Assembly (NCBI GenBank): GCA_027382625.1
Contig: JAJKFJ010022509.1
Coordinates: 124,001-188,000, forward strand
Source: Tetmemena sp. SeJ-2015
Taxonomy: Eukaryota; Ciliophora; Spirotrichea; Sporadotrichida; Oxytrichidae
DNA length: 64,000 nucleotides
Direction of reading: 5' to 3'
Made by a program: the position numbers and the translations under genes. Positions 26,001 through 41,000 of the stretch are shown in pieces (the first letter of the stretch is position 1; each line of letters opens with the position of its first letter). The notes below the pieces were generated by a model, which was not told the origin of the DNA, did no database searches, and saw only the letters and a list, made by a program, of their open reading frames with translations.

Positions 26001-29000
26001 ATGCCGGTATAAGTGTTGTTGCCAGCCAAAATCAGCTGAGCAAAGCCGGTCTTAAGCAGACCTCCTGTGCCAAGGATGTTCGATCGGACATGCAGTGTGC
26101 CAGTGCCAATCACACCCGAGGTGGTGGCATAGAAACCATTTTGAGCATTGAAGATGGCTTCACGGCTGCCGAAATTGAGATTTCCGCCAAGAATGTAAGT
26201 GGCAGCATCCGCCGTGTTGCCCACTGCAAAAGTGGCGCTGCTGACCATGCCGGAGGAGATGGTCAGGGTACCGTCCACATAGAGCAGCGCCGCGTGATGG
26301 TTCGTGTAGCTCGTCAATGCGGTGGTGTTGTTCACCGCGCCGCCGGAACCATTGTTGTCAAAGACTGGTCCGAAGCGCAGAGCATTGATCGTGGTGCTTT
26401 CTTTCATCACGGTGGCCAGATCATTGAGGCTCACATTCTGGTTCAAGCCCAGAGCGACGCTGTTGCCCAGGAGTCCGCCAGAAGCTGTGAAGTACTCCGA
26501 GTCATCGAGCGGACGCAGGTAGCCGCCTTCATACGTCATGAAGTTGCTGCCACCCAGGAATTGAAGGTTGCGCTGCTGGTTCCACAGATCGCTGATGTTG
26601 CCATTGTTGAAGCCAAGGATGCGGAAGTCCGTATCCAGTCCGAGCGGAATGACGCCCCCGAGAATGCCGATGGCGATTTGTTTGTCGGTGGCGATAGTGT
26701 TATTACCCACCAGGGTGGTGCCAAGAGAGCCCACGGCCACACGGACACTGTCTCCCACGGCCGCAGTGCTGAAGGTGGAGGTGGCGTCCAGATCAACGAA
26801 CCGCACAACAGCACCGGCAGAACGGTTCAGGTTGTTGATGGTGAGCGTCATGTTGGTGCCTGCGCCATCAGTAGGATAGATATCCACAATGTTGGTGCCA
26901 GACACCACATTGACCGTGCCAAGCGTTTCTGTGTTGTTGACCGTGCCGCCGTTGAGACGCAGCCAGCCATTGCCCATATTGGTGATGGCGCTGTCATTGA
27001 TGCGATCATTGTTGTTGCCGCCCGTCGTACCGGAGGTCGCGTCGAGACGGTTGGTATTGTCCAGGGTGATCATGCCACGGCGCTGGAGATTGATGGTGGT
27101 CACACCCGAAAGCATGCCGTTGACGCCATTGAGTGTAACGCCCCACTCCGCCCAGCCTTCAGCAAGTCCCTGAGTGGGGTAGTCCACACCGTTGATGGCA
27201 TAGGTATGGCTTTCCCATGGCAAGGCTGCATAGCCGAAACGCAGCACGTTCAAGTCTCCCGTGAAGGTATTGTTGGCGGTCAGACGCAGCTCACCGAACC
27301 CAATTTTTGTAAAACCACCCAATCCCTGGATCACCCCGCCAATCACCAGCTTGGACGCCGGTGATTCCGTTGTATTGCCCTGCTCGGCCACCGTGTAGTT
27401 GCCAATGGAGTCGGAGATGATGATGTTCCGATCAGCGGTTCCTGTCAGATTGAGTTTTCCATCCAAAAAGGTGGAGCCATCCTGAATGGTGAAGAAATCT
27501 AGCTGAAGGTAGTTGTAGCCATTGTTGGTGGCGGCGATCACCCCGTTCATGGTGATGTCCACAGTGTTGTGGGTGTTGAACTGGTTTTCAAAGAGCAGAC
27601 GGGCCCCCGTGTTTGCCCCAAGACCAAGAGTTGCGTTTGTCGCATCCGCCTGAATCTGGCCACCATATCCAATTTCGATGCCGTTGATGATGTCCGAACT
27701 TTGAACACCGGTGTCGGTAATCGAAGCAGACACCTCATGCCGGAAGCGGACGCTGCTGCCACGAATCACGAGACTGTCGAGCGCGCTGGAGAAGCTTACG
27801 TCCGCAAAAACCATATTGTCCGAGGCATTGCGACCTCCGATGATGGTGAGGATCTTGTTGTTGCCTGCGATGACCGGGCGATTGCGGGTTAACGCGCCAG
27901 TCAGGCCGTTGGCGTTGCTGAGATTGGTGTCATAGGTGCCGATAATGAAGGCTGACGCATTGACCGTACCGCCGCTGTTGATGGTGGCGTTGTCATCGAG
28001 GGTCAGGAAGGCAATTTGCCCTGTGCCGGAGGAATTGCGCAGAGCACCCGTGCCATTGAATCCCGTGCCGGCGATCTTGAAGATTTCGCGGAAAGGATCG
28101 CTGTCATCACCGAAGTTGAGCGCCTGCCCACGCAGATCCACGGAGGCTCCGGCAGCGACGACGGTTTCATTACCGACTCCAAAAGCACCCAGCGCACGGG
28201 CACCGCCGACATAAAGGACACCCTCATTGACCATGATCTGACCGAGAAGAGTCGCTGTCTTGTTGATGCCGGTGTAGCCATCATAAACGTCGGAGAAGTT
28301 GTTGGCGCTGATCTGCAGGATGCCGGAGCCGGTCTTGGTGAAGCCGTTCTGTGCATAGACGATGCCAGAGATGTTCAGACCGACACTGCCAGTAGCGGCC
28401 GCCACCGGGATATTGAATGTGAGACCGGCGGCAGTCGTGTTGTTCATCGTCTGCTTGCCGCTCAGGGTGCCCAAAGCAGCTGCAAGTGTCGTCACGGTGG
28501 CACCATCATTGTAGGTGATGTACTCGCCGGTGTTGCGGCTGTCATTGAACAGTAGAATGCCTGAGCCACCGATGGTGGTGATGCCGCGCACATTGCCCAG
28601 AGCATTGTTGTTCGAGCCGATCTGAATCGTGCCGCCGTTGGCGACGATGTCACCGTAGAAGTTGCCGTTGTCGTCGTCGAACAGGAGCACGCCGAGATTG
28701 CCGGTGTCGAGAATGATCGTGCCGTCACCGGTGATCGCTCCGGTGTTGTAAACAGAAGTATTGGTGGTGAGGAAGCGAAGGATCGACCCGGCTCCCATGT
28801 TGATGACGTTGCCCTGAGGGGAAACACCAAAGCCGCCAAGGAAAGCGTTAGTGGCAACAGTGGGTGCGGCCGCCGTGCCGCCCACCTGGATTTCGCCTTC
28901 ATTCAAGTTGAGTGCGCCGCTGTAGGTGTTGAGTGCGTTGAGGTAGACCTTGCCCGTGCCGGATTTGGTCAGGATCTGTGCACCTGTATTGTTCTGAATG

Positions 29001-32000
29001 ACGGCATCAATTTGGAGCGCCCGCGCGCTGTTTTGCAGGATGATCAGAGTCTCAAGACCGGCTGTCGTCGCCGCATTCTGAATGAAGCCGTTGCTGATGA
29101 TGACATCTCCCGCATTCACGTTGGGGGTGATGAGAAGGCCACCGCCCGTCATGGCAAGCATGCCGCCACCGAGATTAAGAGTGCCGCCACCGGCTGTGTT
29201 GAATCGCAAGGTGTTGGCTGCCGTGCCTGTGATTGAGAAGTTGGTCACGTCCACGTTGTTCGCGGCGGCATAGCTGTTCACGCTGTAGGCGGCATATGCA
29301 GTGATCGGACCATCTCCACCATTCGTGGAATTCACCGCCCAATCCGTCTTGCCCACTGTGGCGTAGCCGATGCCGAGAATTCCATTCGTGTTCGTCGTGT
29401 CTGTCTGGGCGATGCTCGCGGCTCCAAAGTCGATGGTGCCGCCGACATTGCGCGTGATGGCATTCATGCGGAGAACTGAAGTGCCGCTGGTGCGGGTGAC
29501 CGCGTTGGAGCCAGGAGCGATGGTGGTGGCACTCACCACTTCGACATGGCTGCCACCGCTCAGATTGATGATGCCGCCGGAGGTGCCAAGGATCTTGGAC
29601 ACGCCGGCAACGTTGGCATCCACGCCTACGGTCGTTAGAGCGGTGATGGTACCCAGCGTCAGTGCGGCGCCATCTGCCAGCTTGCTGTTGTTGTTCGTTC
29701 CGTATTCAAGCTGGAGTATGCCATCGCGAACCACTGTCTGCCCAGTCCAACCGGCGCCATTCACACCGGAGAGGATGAGGGTGCCTTTGCCAAAGAAGAG
29801 CAAGGTGCCAGCGCCGGTGAGCGAGGAGGTGGCATTACTGAAATTCAACGAAGCACCGGCATCCACGGAGAGACGCAATTGAGTGGACAATGTGATCAGA
29901 CCACTCATCACGCTGGTACCACTGGTCACTCCGAGACCGCCATCGGCGGTGGAGTTGGTGAAGGCATTGGTCAGGGTGAGGCCACTGCGGATTTCCAAGC
30001 CATTGCCAGAGGCACCGTTGACCGTGATGGTGCCGGTCCCCAGAGCATTGCCTGCGCGGATGGCCAGTGTACCTGCGGTGATGGTCGTGCCACCGGTGTA
30101 GGTGTTCCCCGCGCTTGGATCAATGACCCACATGCCGCCATCCACTTTTGCAAGAGAGGTGGCTCCGCCTTGATCGGTGATCTGGAGGCTGAAGGTATTG
30201 TCACTGATCGTGGTGCCGCCCAGGGTAAGGGTGCGCGCGCCACTGCCGGTGAATACGATGGAGCCGGTGTTGCTGAAAGTGAGGGTCGGCGCATTGGTGC
30301 CAATCAGCGTGCCAGAAGCGTTGATGCGAGCAGCGAGCGTGCCCAATCCCATCGTGAAGAGACGATCGGTGCTTTGATTCGTCAGCCCCTGCCAGGTGAG
30401 GATGCCGCCTTGATTTACGGCAGTGTTGCTCACGAAGACGAGATTTCCGGCTGCGTTGCTCGAAGCGCCGACACCGCTCGCGATGCCACCATTGGCAAGA
30501 TAGTAGATCGTCATGCCTGCGCTGGCGGTGGCACCACCGGTGGCACCGATGGTGGTGATGCCCGTGTAGGTGTTGCTTGCGCTGCTTGTCAAAGTAGCCG
30601 CTGTGGAGGATGACACCGTGCGGGTGAGATTTCCAGCGCCCGAGAAGAAGCCGTTCATGGTGCTGCTGGCACCTGTGATAGAGAGCATCTGGCCGGAGAG
30701 TATTTCCGCCTCAGTCAACACATCGCCCGTCAGGGTGGCGATGGTTTCGGAGTTGACGATTATCAACTTCGCAGTGCCGGAGTAGATGCCGTCACCGCCA
30801 TCTCCATTGAGAGCCACACCGACAGTGTCCAAGATCGCCGCACCGCCGGCAAGTTCCAGGATGCCATTGTTGATGGTGAGTGTTCCAGTGAAGGTGTTTG
30901 CGCCACTGAGACGCCAGGTGCCGGCGCCCTCTTTGATCACCGCCGTGGTCTGGGTGGTGGTGGGATTGCTGATGATGCCTGCAATGGTGTTGGCCAAGGT
31001 GTTGGAACCATCCAGCACCCAGTTATGAGTGCCCGTGGCTCCGGAGGTGAGAGCACCGTTGATGATGATCTGCTTCACTCCGTTGTTGATCAGCTGGCCG
31101 CCCGTGGTGTTCCCCGTTGAGGCGTTGATAAGTGCCCAGGTGATGTTGCTGGCAAAGGTCGCGGTGCCAGCATTGGAATCACTGAAAATGATGGTGCCCA
31201 CGTCTGCACTGTTGGGTGTGATCGTGTTGGTACCCTGGCCAAAGCCACCATCACCGATCTGGTCGGTGTTGCCATACTGATCGTAGCGGCGGCCATTGAA
31301 ATTGTTGCTGCCGAGAGTGATGGTGCGGGCCACGTTGGTATTGCCCATGACGCTGGTGTTTTCGGAACCGTCGCCAAGGTCGCCCTTCAGCTCAAGCATG
31401 CCGACATTGACCGTGATGCTGCCGCTGAAATCATTGCTGGCGTTGGTCAGCGCCCAGCGGCCGGTGATGCCGTAGCGGTCATCGTCAGTCACATTGCCCA
31501 TGGCGATGGAAAGGACATTGGCTCCCTGAGAAATGACACCCGTGATCTGATTGGTGATCGGATTAAAGTAACCACCTGTCTGACCGGTAAGCTGAAGGGT
31601 GTTGGTGGCGGTCGCTGTAATGTTGCCGCTGAGAATGAGTGCTCCGCTGCCGTTGGCAGTGATGCGGTTGCTTCCAGTGCTGGTAATGGCCGCGCCTGTA
31701 CCGGCGAGAATGATGTTGCCAGCATAGGTTTCCCCCGCCCCGACGTAATCGATGGAACCGGCGCCCGTGCCAGCACCGAGAGTGACCGAACTGAAGGAGC
31801 CGATGGCATTGGCGAGATTGGCGGCCTGGATTCCGCCGCTGCTGTTGTCAGAAAGCCTGCCGAGCAGCAACGCACCGGTGTTGGTATTCGTGCCATACAT
31901 GGCCATGAAGTTGCCGCCACCGAGAGTCAGATTGCCGGAACCCTGGAAGGAGCCTGCGATCAATTGAGCCCCGGCGTCATCGACGGTCAGCGTCTGACCG

Positions 32001-35000
32001 GCACCGATGAGAGTAATGGCACCACGCTGCATGTAGAGCTGGCCGATGGTTTCCGTGTTGGCAATGCTCAGCGTGGCACCGTTAAGAACGTGAGTGTCGT
32101 TATCATCAAAGATGGCCGAACCATTGGCGAGAACGACCGTGCCTTTGTCAATGTAGGTGCTGCCGGTATTGAATGTATTGACACCCGCGAGCGTGGTGAC
32201 TCCCGAATTTTGGAAGACCCACACGTTGTTGCCAGAAAGCACCCCATTGTAGGTATTGCTGGCACTGCCACCAAACACGATCGTTCCATTGTTGACGATG
32301 TTCAGCAGATGAGTGCTGTCAGCGTTGACGAGGGTGCTGTTAATGAAGAGGATGCCGCTGCCCTCAGATTGGAGAATGGCGACCTGGGTGTTGGGCGCAC
32401 CCGTGGTGGAGCCGATGGTCAGATTACCGGTCAGGGTGATGTTGCCCAATCCCTGGCGCAGCAAGGTGGCATTGCGGGCCGTGGTGCCATCAGTGTTGGG
32501 ATTGAGCGTGATGTTGTTGGCGACGATTGTGTCTGCAATCAGGTGCCAGCGCAGGTCGGTGGATCCGCCGGTCGTGGACTGCAGGATCACATCGCCCGTA
32601 CCGAGGGAGCCGGTGTAGGTGTCATTGCCAATACGCAGAGAGACGCCGGCATTCACAGACTGCAGCCCCACAGTGGTCGTGCCGGTGTAGGTGTTATCCG
32701 CAGTCAGATAGACGGTGTTGCGAGTCTGAATGAAATTACCAGTGCCGGAGATCTTGTTGCCCAGCACCAGGTGGCCGTCGTTGGTGTTCGTGATGAGTGT
32801 GCCATTGTTGACGATATCCGAACGGCTGCCGATGCCGCCGGCCGAGTTGTTGCCAAACTGAACGATGGCGTTGCTGCCAATGGTGAGAGTGCCGTTCAGC
32901 TGATTGGCTGCATTGGTCAGCAGCAAGGTGCCCCCCACAATGGTGCTGTTGACAGTGAGACCGGCACCAGGCGCGGAAATGATCTGCCCGCTGAGCACAT
33001 GATTGAAGGCGGAGTTGAGACTGATGGTGCTGGCGCTTCTCAATACCAATGGTCCGGCCAAGGTCTGCACGGCTCCGCTGCTGATGGCGAGTGTGCCGCC
33101 ATCGAGATTTAAGAGTTCGGTGAGCGTGCCGCCCGCAGCGACATTGATCTTGAGCGTACCGCCAGTATTCACCGAGGTGAGATTCGCCCAGCGGTTGGTG
33201 ACAGCCGTGGCAGCAGCCCCAAGACCTGCGAGATTTTGGATTTCCAGAATACCACCCCTGACGGTCACCCGGCCTTGGAATGTATTGGTGCCGGTGATGA
33301 TGGTGGTGCCAGTGCCAATCTGCTCAAGGTTGCCCAAGCCGGAGATGACAGCGGCAATGGTCAGCGAGTTGCTACGGTTAAAGCCGAGGGTGCCATTGTT
33401 CAGGATGGCTCCGCTGCCCACCATGCCTGCAGCGCTGCCACCAACGGTGCTGTCGCCAAGCTGGAGGTAGCCGTAGCCAATGTTGGTGGCACCTGTGCCG
33501 GTCATGTTGTTCGTGAGCAAGGTGCGGCCGCCACCGGTGGTGGTGATGATGGTGTTGGAGGTGCCGTCCACGTTTGCGAGAACCAAATCTCCAAGGACAT
33601 TGTATTGATTGATGATCAATTCATTTCCAGCGCCCGAGGTGAGGCTGGCGGAAATGGTGGAGGTGTGCGCGCCCACGCTGCTGCTGACAAGAATGCCGCC
33701 CGTTTCAAGGGCCACCGTTCCGGTAATGTCAGCATCATTTGCTCCGCTAAAACGAATGGTCGCCGTGCTGGCTCCTGCCACTGCGCCTGCGGCTGTGATG
33801 TCCGTATTGAGATTTGCACCGAAAGCGTCTGCCGAATAGCTGGTGAGTCCGGATATGGCAGTGCCTGATCCATTTGCGACGGCCCAAGTTTCAGCGCCGA
33901 ATGTGGCCCAGCCGCCGAGGATGCCGCTGGCACCGTTGGCATTGCTGGTCGCAGCTGCGCTTGTGCCCACCCTCAAGGTCCCACCCACCGCACGTGTGAT
34001 GGTCCCCAGGTTGATCCCGGCGAATCCAGGAAGCTGGCTATATTCGGACTCAGCGGTGAAATTGATCAATGATTCAATGGATGAGGCACCTGAATTGAGA
34101 GTCGTGGAAGCAACGGACTCCAGAATTCCAGTTCCAGTGCTGATGATACGGATGGTGCCACCGTTCAAAGTCAGCGCACCGACTGATGGCAGGATGTTGC
34201 TTCCTGCACCATAGTTCAGGATGATGGTCGAATTCGAGGAGAGCGTGAGGCCTCCTGTGTGAGCGAGGTTGCCGGAGAGAGTCAAGCCGCCGAAGTTGCT
34301 CAGAGCCAGTGCACCTGCGCCACTTGTAGCCCCAGAGAATCCGGTGGCGGAGACCGCACCGCTGCGAGCTTCGCGGAGGGTCAGCCCGAGTGTAAGCACC
34401 GCATTGCCTGTGCCGGCGAGCGAACCGATGGTGTCCGCCAATGTGACCGTCAGCTGAGTGCCGGTGCCGTTGAGATTGATGCGGGCGCCAGCAATCCCCG
34501 TGCTATTGAAAGCACCGCTTGCAGCATTGAGAGTAAGAGCCGCGTTGGTTCCCACATTGATGGTGCCACCAAAGCCTGTGCTGCTACCCGTCATAGACAA
34601 GGTTTGCCCTGCGACGGTGGAATTGACATTGATGACACTGTTGAGATTGCCGGTGAACACTGTCCCGATGGCCTGAGTGTTTTGATCCATGAGTGTCAGC
34701 GAACCGTTGACGAGCTGAATGGTGCCACCGGTGGAAGACGCAGCAAAACGGGAGACGGTTTGTGAGGTGCCGTTCAAATCCAAGATACCACTGACGCTTC
34801 GAATGCTGCTGGCCAGTGCCAGCATGCCGTTTCCGCCTGTTCCTGGAGCACCAACACCTGCCGCAGCACCATAGATGCCCATGCGCAGAATGCCGCCGTT
34901 AGAGATGGTCTGTCCGGTGTAGGTGTTGGCACCACGAAGCTCCAAAGTTGAAGAATTATCCTTCTGGAAGTCACCTGCTCCTGAAATGACGCCCCCGAAA

Positions 35001-38000
35001 ACGGAACTGGTGGTGGTGCTGGTGATGAGCCTGATGCCTGCCGTCTGAAGCACGATCAAGCCGTCCACACCCGAGAGATAATTTGCATTAAGGCCACCGA
35101 CGTTGCCGTTGGGGAAGACACGAGAGGCACCTTTGCCACCACCTTGGAGGATGCCGATGGCATCATTGACCGTGACGCCGGAGGTGAAGACACCACCATT
35201 GTTTTGGAGGAACAAGGTTTGCGATCCATCGAGGCCAAACGCCCCAGTGGTCTTGAATCCGCCCTGGTTCACGAGGATGGTTCCATCAAAAGAAGGACCA
35301 TCCGAAATTGCATTGTTCCAAGTAAAAGTGCCGGAGCCTTCCTTGATAAGCCAGGTCCCGCCAGCACCAAAGATCTGACCGTTGTAGGTGGAGGTGCTGT
35401 TGTCCCCGCCGATGGCCAGCGCACCGATGCTGGTGCCGACAGTCCCTGCGCCGAAGCCGCCAGTAGTGAGGGCACTCAGGTTGATGGTGGTGCTGGTGCC
35501 ATTGCCGCCACTGATGGAACCTACACGCTCAAACGGCGTCAGGGCGGTGGCATTGACAGCAAAGTTCAGCTTTTGGGTGCCCGAACTTGCGAAGACAATC
35601 TGGGAGTTGTCGCTCAAGACATCTTGGAAGGCATACCTGGCACCGTCCCAGATACCGCCACCCACCCAGACGGTTCCATCGTTGATGGTTGTGGCACCGG
35701 AATAGGTGCTGAGGCCGGTCAGGAAAAGGTCACCTGTCCCATTTTTAGTGAAGCCCCCGAGTCCGGTCATGGCACTGCTCAGCACACTGGTAGGAGTGAT
35801 GGTCAGAGTAGGAATGTTGGTGACGGTGGCACCGGGAAGCTCATTGATGAGCACGTTGTTGCCATCGATGATCTGCAGGATGATGCCGGTGGCGTTGGTC
35901 ATGCCGGTGCTGCCGGAGATCAGCATGCCGGCAGACAGTCCTGCGGTGCTGGAATCCAGTTTAATGACGCGGAAGGTGTTGTCGGAGTCCGCCAGACCGC
36001 TGATGACAGTGGGGGTGCCATTGGTGTAAGTCGTGGTCAGCGTGGCCCCGCTGCCAAGAGCGAGGATGGTGTTGCGGGTGCTGGTCAGTGAACTGATGGT
36101 TTGGTTCGTATTCACGCCGAAAACCGTGTTCCAGCCCGCATTTCGAACTTTGGCGGAGTTGGCAAGCGTCGCACCGCCGGAGAGAATCAACCCACCTCCA
36201 GACTGGCCACCATAAGTGCGAATGAGAACATCCCCAGTGAAGTCGATGGTGCCTGCCAGAGTTTGTGTTCCACTGCCCAGCTTGGTAAGACCACCCGTGC
36301 TGCTGCCCGTGATGTTGCCTGAGAAGACTGCGTTCGCGTTGTCCAAGCCCAGAGTGAGAGCGCCGGTGCCCGTGAGCAGGACATTGCCACCGTTGCTGCC
36401 ACCGCCGGAAAGAGAGCCCAGAGTTTCGCTATTGCCGTTGAGATCCAGAGCGACACCTGCGGTGTCCGCCAGCACCACGCTTGAACGATCTGGGATGATG
36501 GAAAATGGGCTGCCACTCGCGATTTGAATGACGCCAGTGTTGATGATGGTGCTGCCTGTATAGGCATTTCCGCCGGAGAGGAACAGCATGGATGAGGCTC
36601 CATCCTTGATCAAAGACACCGGACCGCGCTGAACGAAGCCATCTGTGTCCCCAATGGAACCGATGAAGTTGAAGGTGCCAGCGTAGGACCCGGTGAAGGT
36701 CAGTGACTTGGCCCCCGAAGCTGTCGAAGTGGTGTTGCCGGTAAATGTCAGGTCACCGCTGCCGTTATTCTCGATGACGCCACCACCGGTGGTGCCCGCG
36801 AGGTTGAGGATGCGGTCGGTTGTCTCGCCAAAACCGGTGTAAATCAGGGTGCCTGTGTCCGTGCCTGAACCGAGGGAGATGGTGCCGTTGGCCGCCGTGG
36901 TCTGCGCGCCCAGATTGCTGCTGCTCGAACCACCGGACACGTTGTTGATCGTGCTGACACTCAGAGCGCCGTTTTTAATCCATGTGCGGCCCGTGTAGGT
37001 GCTGGCACCCGTCAGTGTCAGAGTGCCGGTTCCTGCTTTGCTGAAATTCAGGGTGGAGTTGGAGCTGTTGGTGATGGTGCCACCAAAGATCGTGCTGGAA
37101 TTGTCTCCACCTGCGGTGAATGTCGAAACAGTACCGGCAGCTGTGTTGGTGACAATGCCGCCTGCACCCGCACCTTCACTGGCCAGAGAACCGACCGCGC
37201 CATTGAAACCGTTCATGTCCAGTGTGCCGCCTGCAAGCACAGTCAGGGCAGTCAGGGTGGGCAGTGTGTCGGTGACACCATAGCTAAGTTTGCCAGCCGT
37301 CACTGTCGTGGTCCCGGCATACGTATTGACAACCTTGAGGATCAGGTTGCCGGTGCCCGTTTTGTTGATGCCGGATGCTCCCGTTCCCGTCAAGGGGGCG
37401 CTGATGTCCAAGGTGGCCAGAGTTGGGGAGAGGATCTCGCCGTTCCACTGCACAGGACTGATGTCCAAAGTGCGCACTGCACCGTTGAGATTGATGGCGC
37501 CGAGTCCGAAGAACACCAGCTGGTTGGTGGTTGCTGTGGCATTCGCATTCACGGAGAGGGTGAACTGTGTACCGTTGACAATGGACGCGATCGTTGCGCC
37601 GGCTGGAACACCAATCCCGATGACCGGCGTGCCCACCACCAGTCCTGCGGTGCTGGTGACAGTCACCGTGTTATTTGCATTGGTGGTTGAGGCGGTCATT
37701 ACCACGCCGAGCTGTGAAACCGCCCCGAGGTTTTGGGATGTGGCGGTCAGGTTGCCATTCAAGGTAAAGGAACCCGTGCCAACGTTCAGGACCGGCGAGT
37801 TGCCACCGTTGTTGTTAAACACCACGCCGCCAACTGTCTGGTTGAAGTTGTTGGTGTCGAATGTAGCACCGCCAAGGATGGTCAGGATGCCAGTGTGCGC
37901 CATTTGATTGGCGGCTCCCAGAATGACCTGAGTGTTGCGGTCCGTGTAGGCCGCCGGATTGCTGCTGTAACCACCAGATATGGTCAAATTCCCGGGCACG

Positions 38001-41000
38001 GCAAAAGTCGTGACGCCATCTGCCAGGGCATTGTTCAGGATGATCCGGCCTGAGTTGACCCAGGTGCCGCCGGTGTAGGTGTTTGAACCGGTGATGAACA
38101 CATCATTGGTGGCGTTCAGAGTCCCGCGGCCCTGATTGCCTTCAATGACAAGCGCCACTGCGCCACCTGCGGCATTGTTGACGATGTTTGCAGAGACGGT
38201 GACATCCGCATTGCCGGTGTTGTCCGCCTGGTTGTTGAGCCAGCTCAGGGCATGGAGGTAGAGATCGGCCGGGCTGGAAGTGGTGCCGGCAGTCAAAGAA
38301 CCGTTGATGATGTTGATGCTGTTGGCCGAGGCGGCTGTGGAGACGGGTGATGCGATCAGACCTCCGCTCGCAAGCGTCAGTGTCTTGCCGCCCAGATCCA
38401 GCACGCTGCTGGCAGTGGCCCCTGTGTTTGCCTGAAGGTTCAGGCTGTTGAGAGTGACGTCTGCCGTCAGGGTCGTGATCGATCCGGCGACGGGCAGCAG
38501 AATGCGGACGTTGTCCGTGGCTGTACCACTGAAAATGGTGCGGGGTGAATAGCCTGCATAGCCGTTGTTGGTCAGACCGGCAACCCCTTGACTTGGGGTA
38601 TAGGTTGCAAACTCACGCTCAAAGGTGGCCCAGCCGCCGATGATGTTATTGACAAGGCCATCGCCGATGTTGGTGGTGGCAACGCCATTGAGATTGGAGA
38701 TGAAGAGACGCTGCAGGGCCGAAATATTGCCGTCCATGTTCAAGAACCGCACCGTGCCATGCTGACCGGCCTCCTGCGCGAAGCTGGCAAAGGTGACGTC
38801 CGACTGGTTCACATTCGAACCAGGTTCCGCGAAATCAATGATGCTGTTGCCATAACCGAGTTTTACAGCACCGAGCAACTCGGTGCTGTAAAGCGATGCG
38901 CGGCTGCGCCACTGGAACATGGCACCATTCAGAGTGATCGAAGCTGCGTCATTGATGCGGTCAGTGAGGCTCACCGACTCGGCGGTGATATTACCGGTGG
39001 TGACCAGCAAAGTGGAGTTTGAAATTTCAATGGAGGATGTTCCGCTCCACCGTCCACCATCAATAAGCTGCGTGCGCCCGCCGTTGAGCAGGGTGGCGCC
39101 GGTGTAGGTATTGTCGCCATAGAGATTCCAATCAACAGATGAACCCGCAGCACCGGACCGCACCACAGCAATGTTGCTCTGCAGCACATTGCCATTCCCA
39201 ATGGCGCCACGGAAACTCACATTGGCCGTGGTCAGCGCCAAGGTGGCCTGGGAGGCCGAAGTATTGATGACATAACCGGCTGTATTGGCTGCATATCCGT
39301 CATTGACGGCCAAGGATCCAGTCTGGGCCTGGAGATTGTTGATGTTCTGCACCGTGCCATTGAGGTCAAGATTGCCTCCAAGAAGCTGCATCGTCTGGTT
39401 TGAAGTCAGGCTGAAATCAGTGCCATCGAGCTTCAGCGTGCCCTGATTGACCGTGACCGTGCCGGTAAAGGTATTGCCAGCAGCAAGCGTCAGGGTGCCC
39501 TCGCCCGATTTGGTGAGGCCCCCGCTGGTTCCGGTGATCGCGACGCCCAAGGTCAGATCTCCAACCGTGTAAACAATCAATTCCCGATTGCTGGCAGCGG
39601 TGAGAGTTCCCGTGCCAGAGATTCCGCTGTTGCCAGCCTGCACCAGCAGCGCACCACTTTCCAAAGTCAGAACGGTGCCGCCTGAGAGGGTGATGCCGCC
39701 ACCGCTGCTCAATTGGAGGGAGTTGATGGAAAGAGATGCCGCCAAATTTGCGGCGCTGGTCAGGTTCACATTGGTGCCTGCAGTCGAGAGACTGGAGACC
39801 TGTTCAGAACCGCTCAGAAGACGAAGCCGGTTGGTTCCAGCATTGGCACCAGCAGCGGCCGAGTCAGCCGTGACGAATCCGACGCCAGAGCCGCTCAGAC
39901 TCGTGTCGCCGATGGCCCAACCCAGAATCGATTTGTTTGTCGTGCCTGTGGCTCCCAGCTGGCCCGTGAAGGTGTAGGTGGCGGTGCTGCCCTGAATAGT
40001 GGCCACATTGGCACCCGCCGCATTGCCAAAACCATCCGCACGGATGAGCAGGGTGGAGCCTCCACCGCGCGTCACCGCCGCCGTGGTGAAGTTCAACTGC
40101 TGGCCCGCACCAGCATCCAGCGTGAAGACCGATGCGCCGGCATTGATGGCCACGGCACCCGTGGTCGTTTCAGTCGTGGTGGCATTGGCGTTGCCGATGA
40201 TGCGGAAATCGGAGCCTTGGAAACTCAGCGCTGCATTCCCCAGACGGTTGGCGACGTTGTTGCCGACGACGCCGGAGTTGTCGAGAGTCAGCGTGGCAAA
40301 GTCATGCACAAAAATCGTGCGCAGGGAGCCCTGGCCGGAACCAAGCGTGCTGAATGTGCCGACACCGTTCAAAGACAACGTGCCTTGCTTGACGAAGACA
40401 TCACGGCCTGAGAAGGCGTTTGCCACCTGGATGTTCAGCGTGCCAGTGCCGAATTTGTTGAGCTGGTAAATGCCCAGTGTTCCCGTGTTGGTGAAGCCTG
40501 TGGTGGTGATGTTGGTGGTGCCTTCACCGCCGATCCCGACCCAGGCATGCCGGTTGGAGCCAGCCGTTCCCACCTGGCCCAGCACACCGCCGGTGATGTT
40601 CAACGTGGCACCCGCATCCGCCCCCAGGGTCACGGCACGCATTTGGCTGTCTGCCGTGGATGTCGCGATGGTGATGAGACCTGACACGGTGTTGATCCCT
40701 GCCGTGCTGCGGATGGCTCCGCCACCATTGATGCCGTTATTGGTCGCATTGTTGGTGGCATTGATGAAAATGCCATCTGCAACCGTCGCTCCGCCGGTCA
40801 GTTCGATAGCTGCACCGACGTTTGCCATCAAGATTCCACCTGCGGAGGTTGTGATGGTAGGATTCGCCCCAGTCGTATTGGCGCTGAGAGTGATCGTCGT
40901 GCCAGTGATGGCGGTGATGAATGTGTCTGCGGCAATTCCCGTTCCGAACACCAGCTGGCCCACCCCATAATTGGCTGTGCCACCGGTCGGCGTGAGGACG

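Noticed and set aside
25640..27364. 574-codon plus-strand frame and dozens of similar ones between 22 and 51 kb
   Set aside because: All lie opposite the giant repeat gene and reflect its repetitive codon use; none has a signal, motif or ribosome site.
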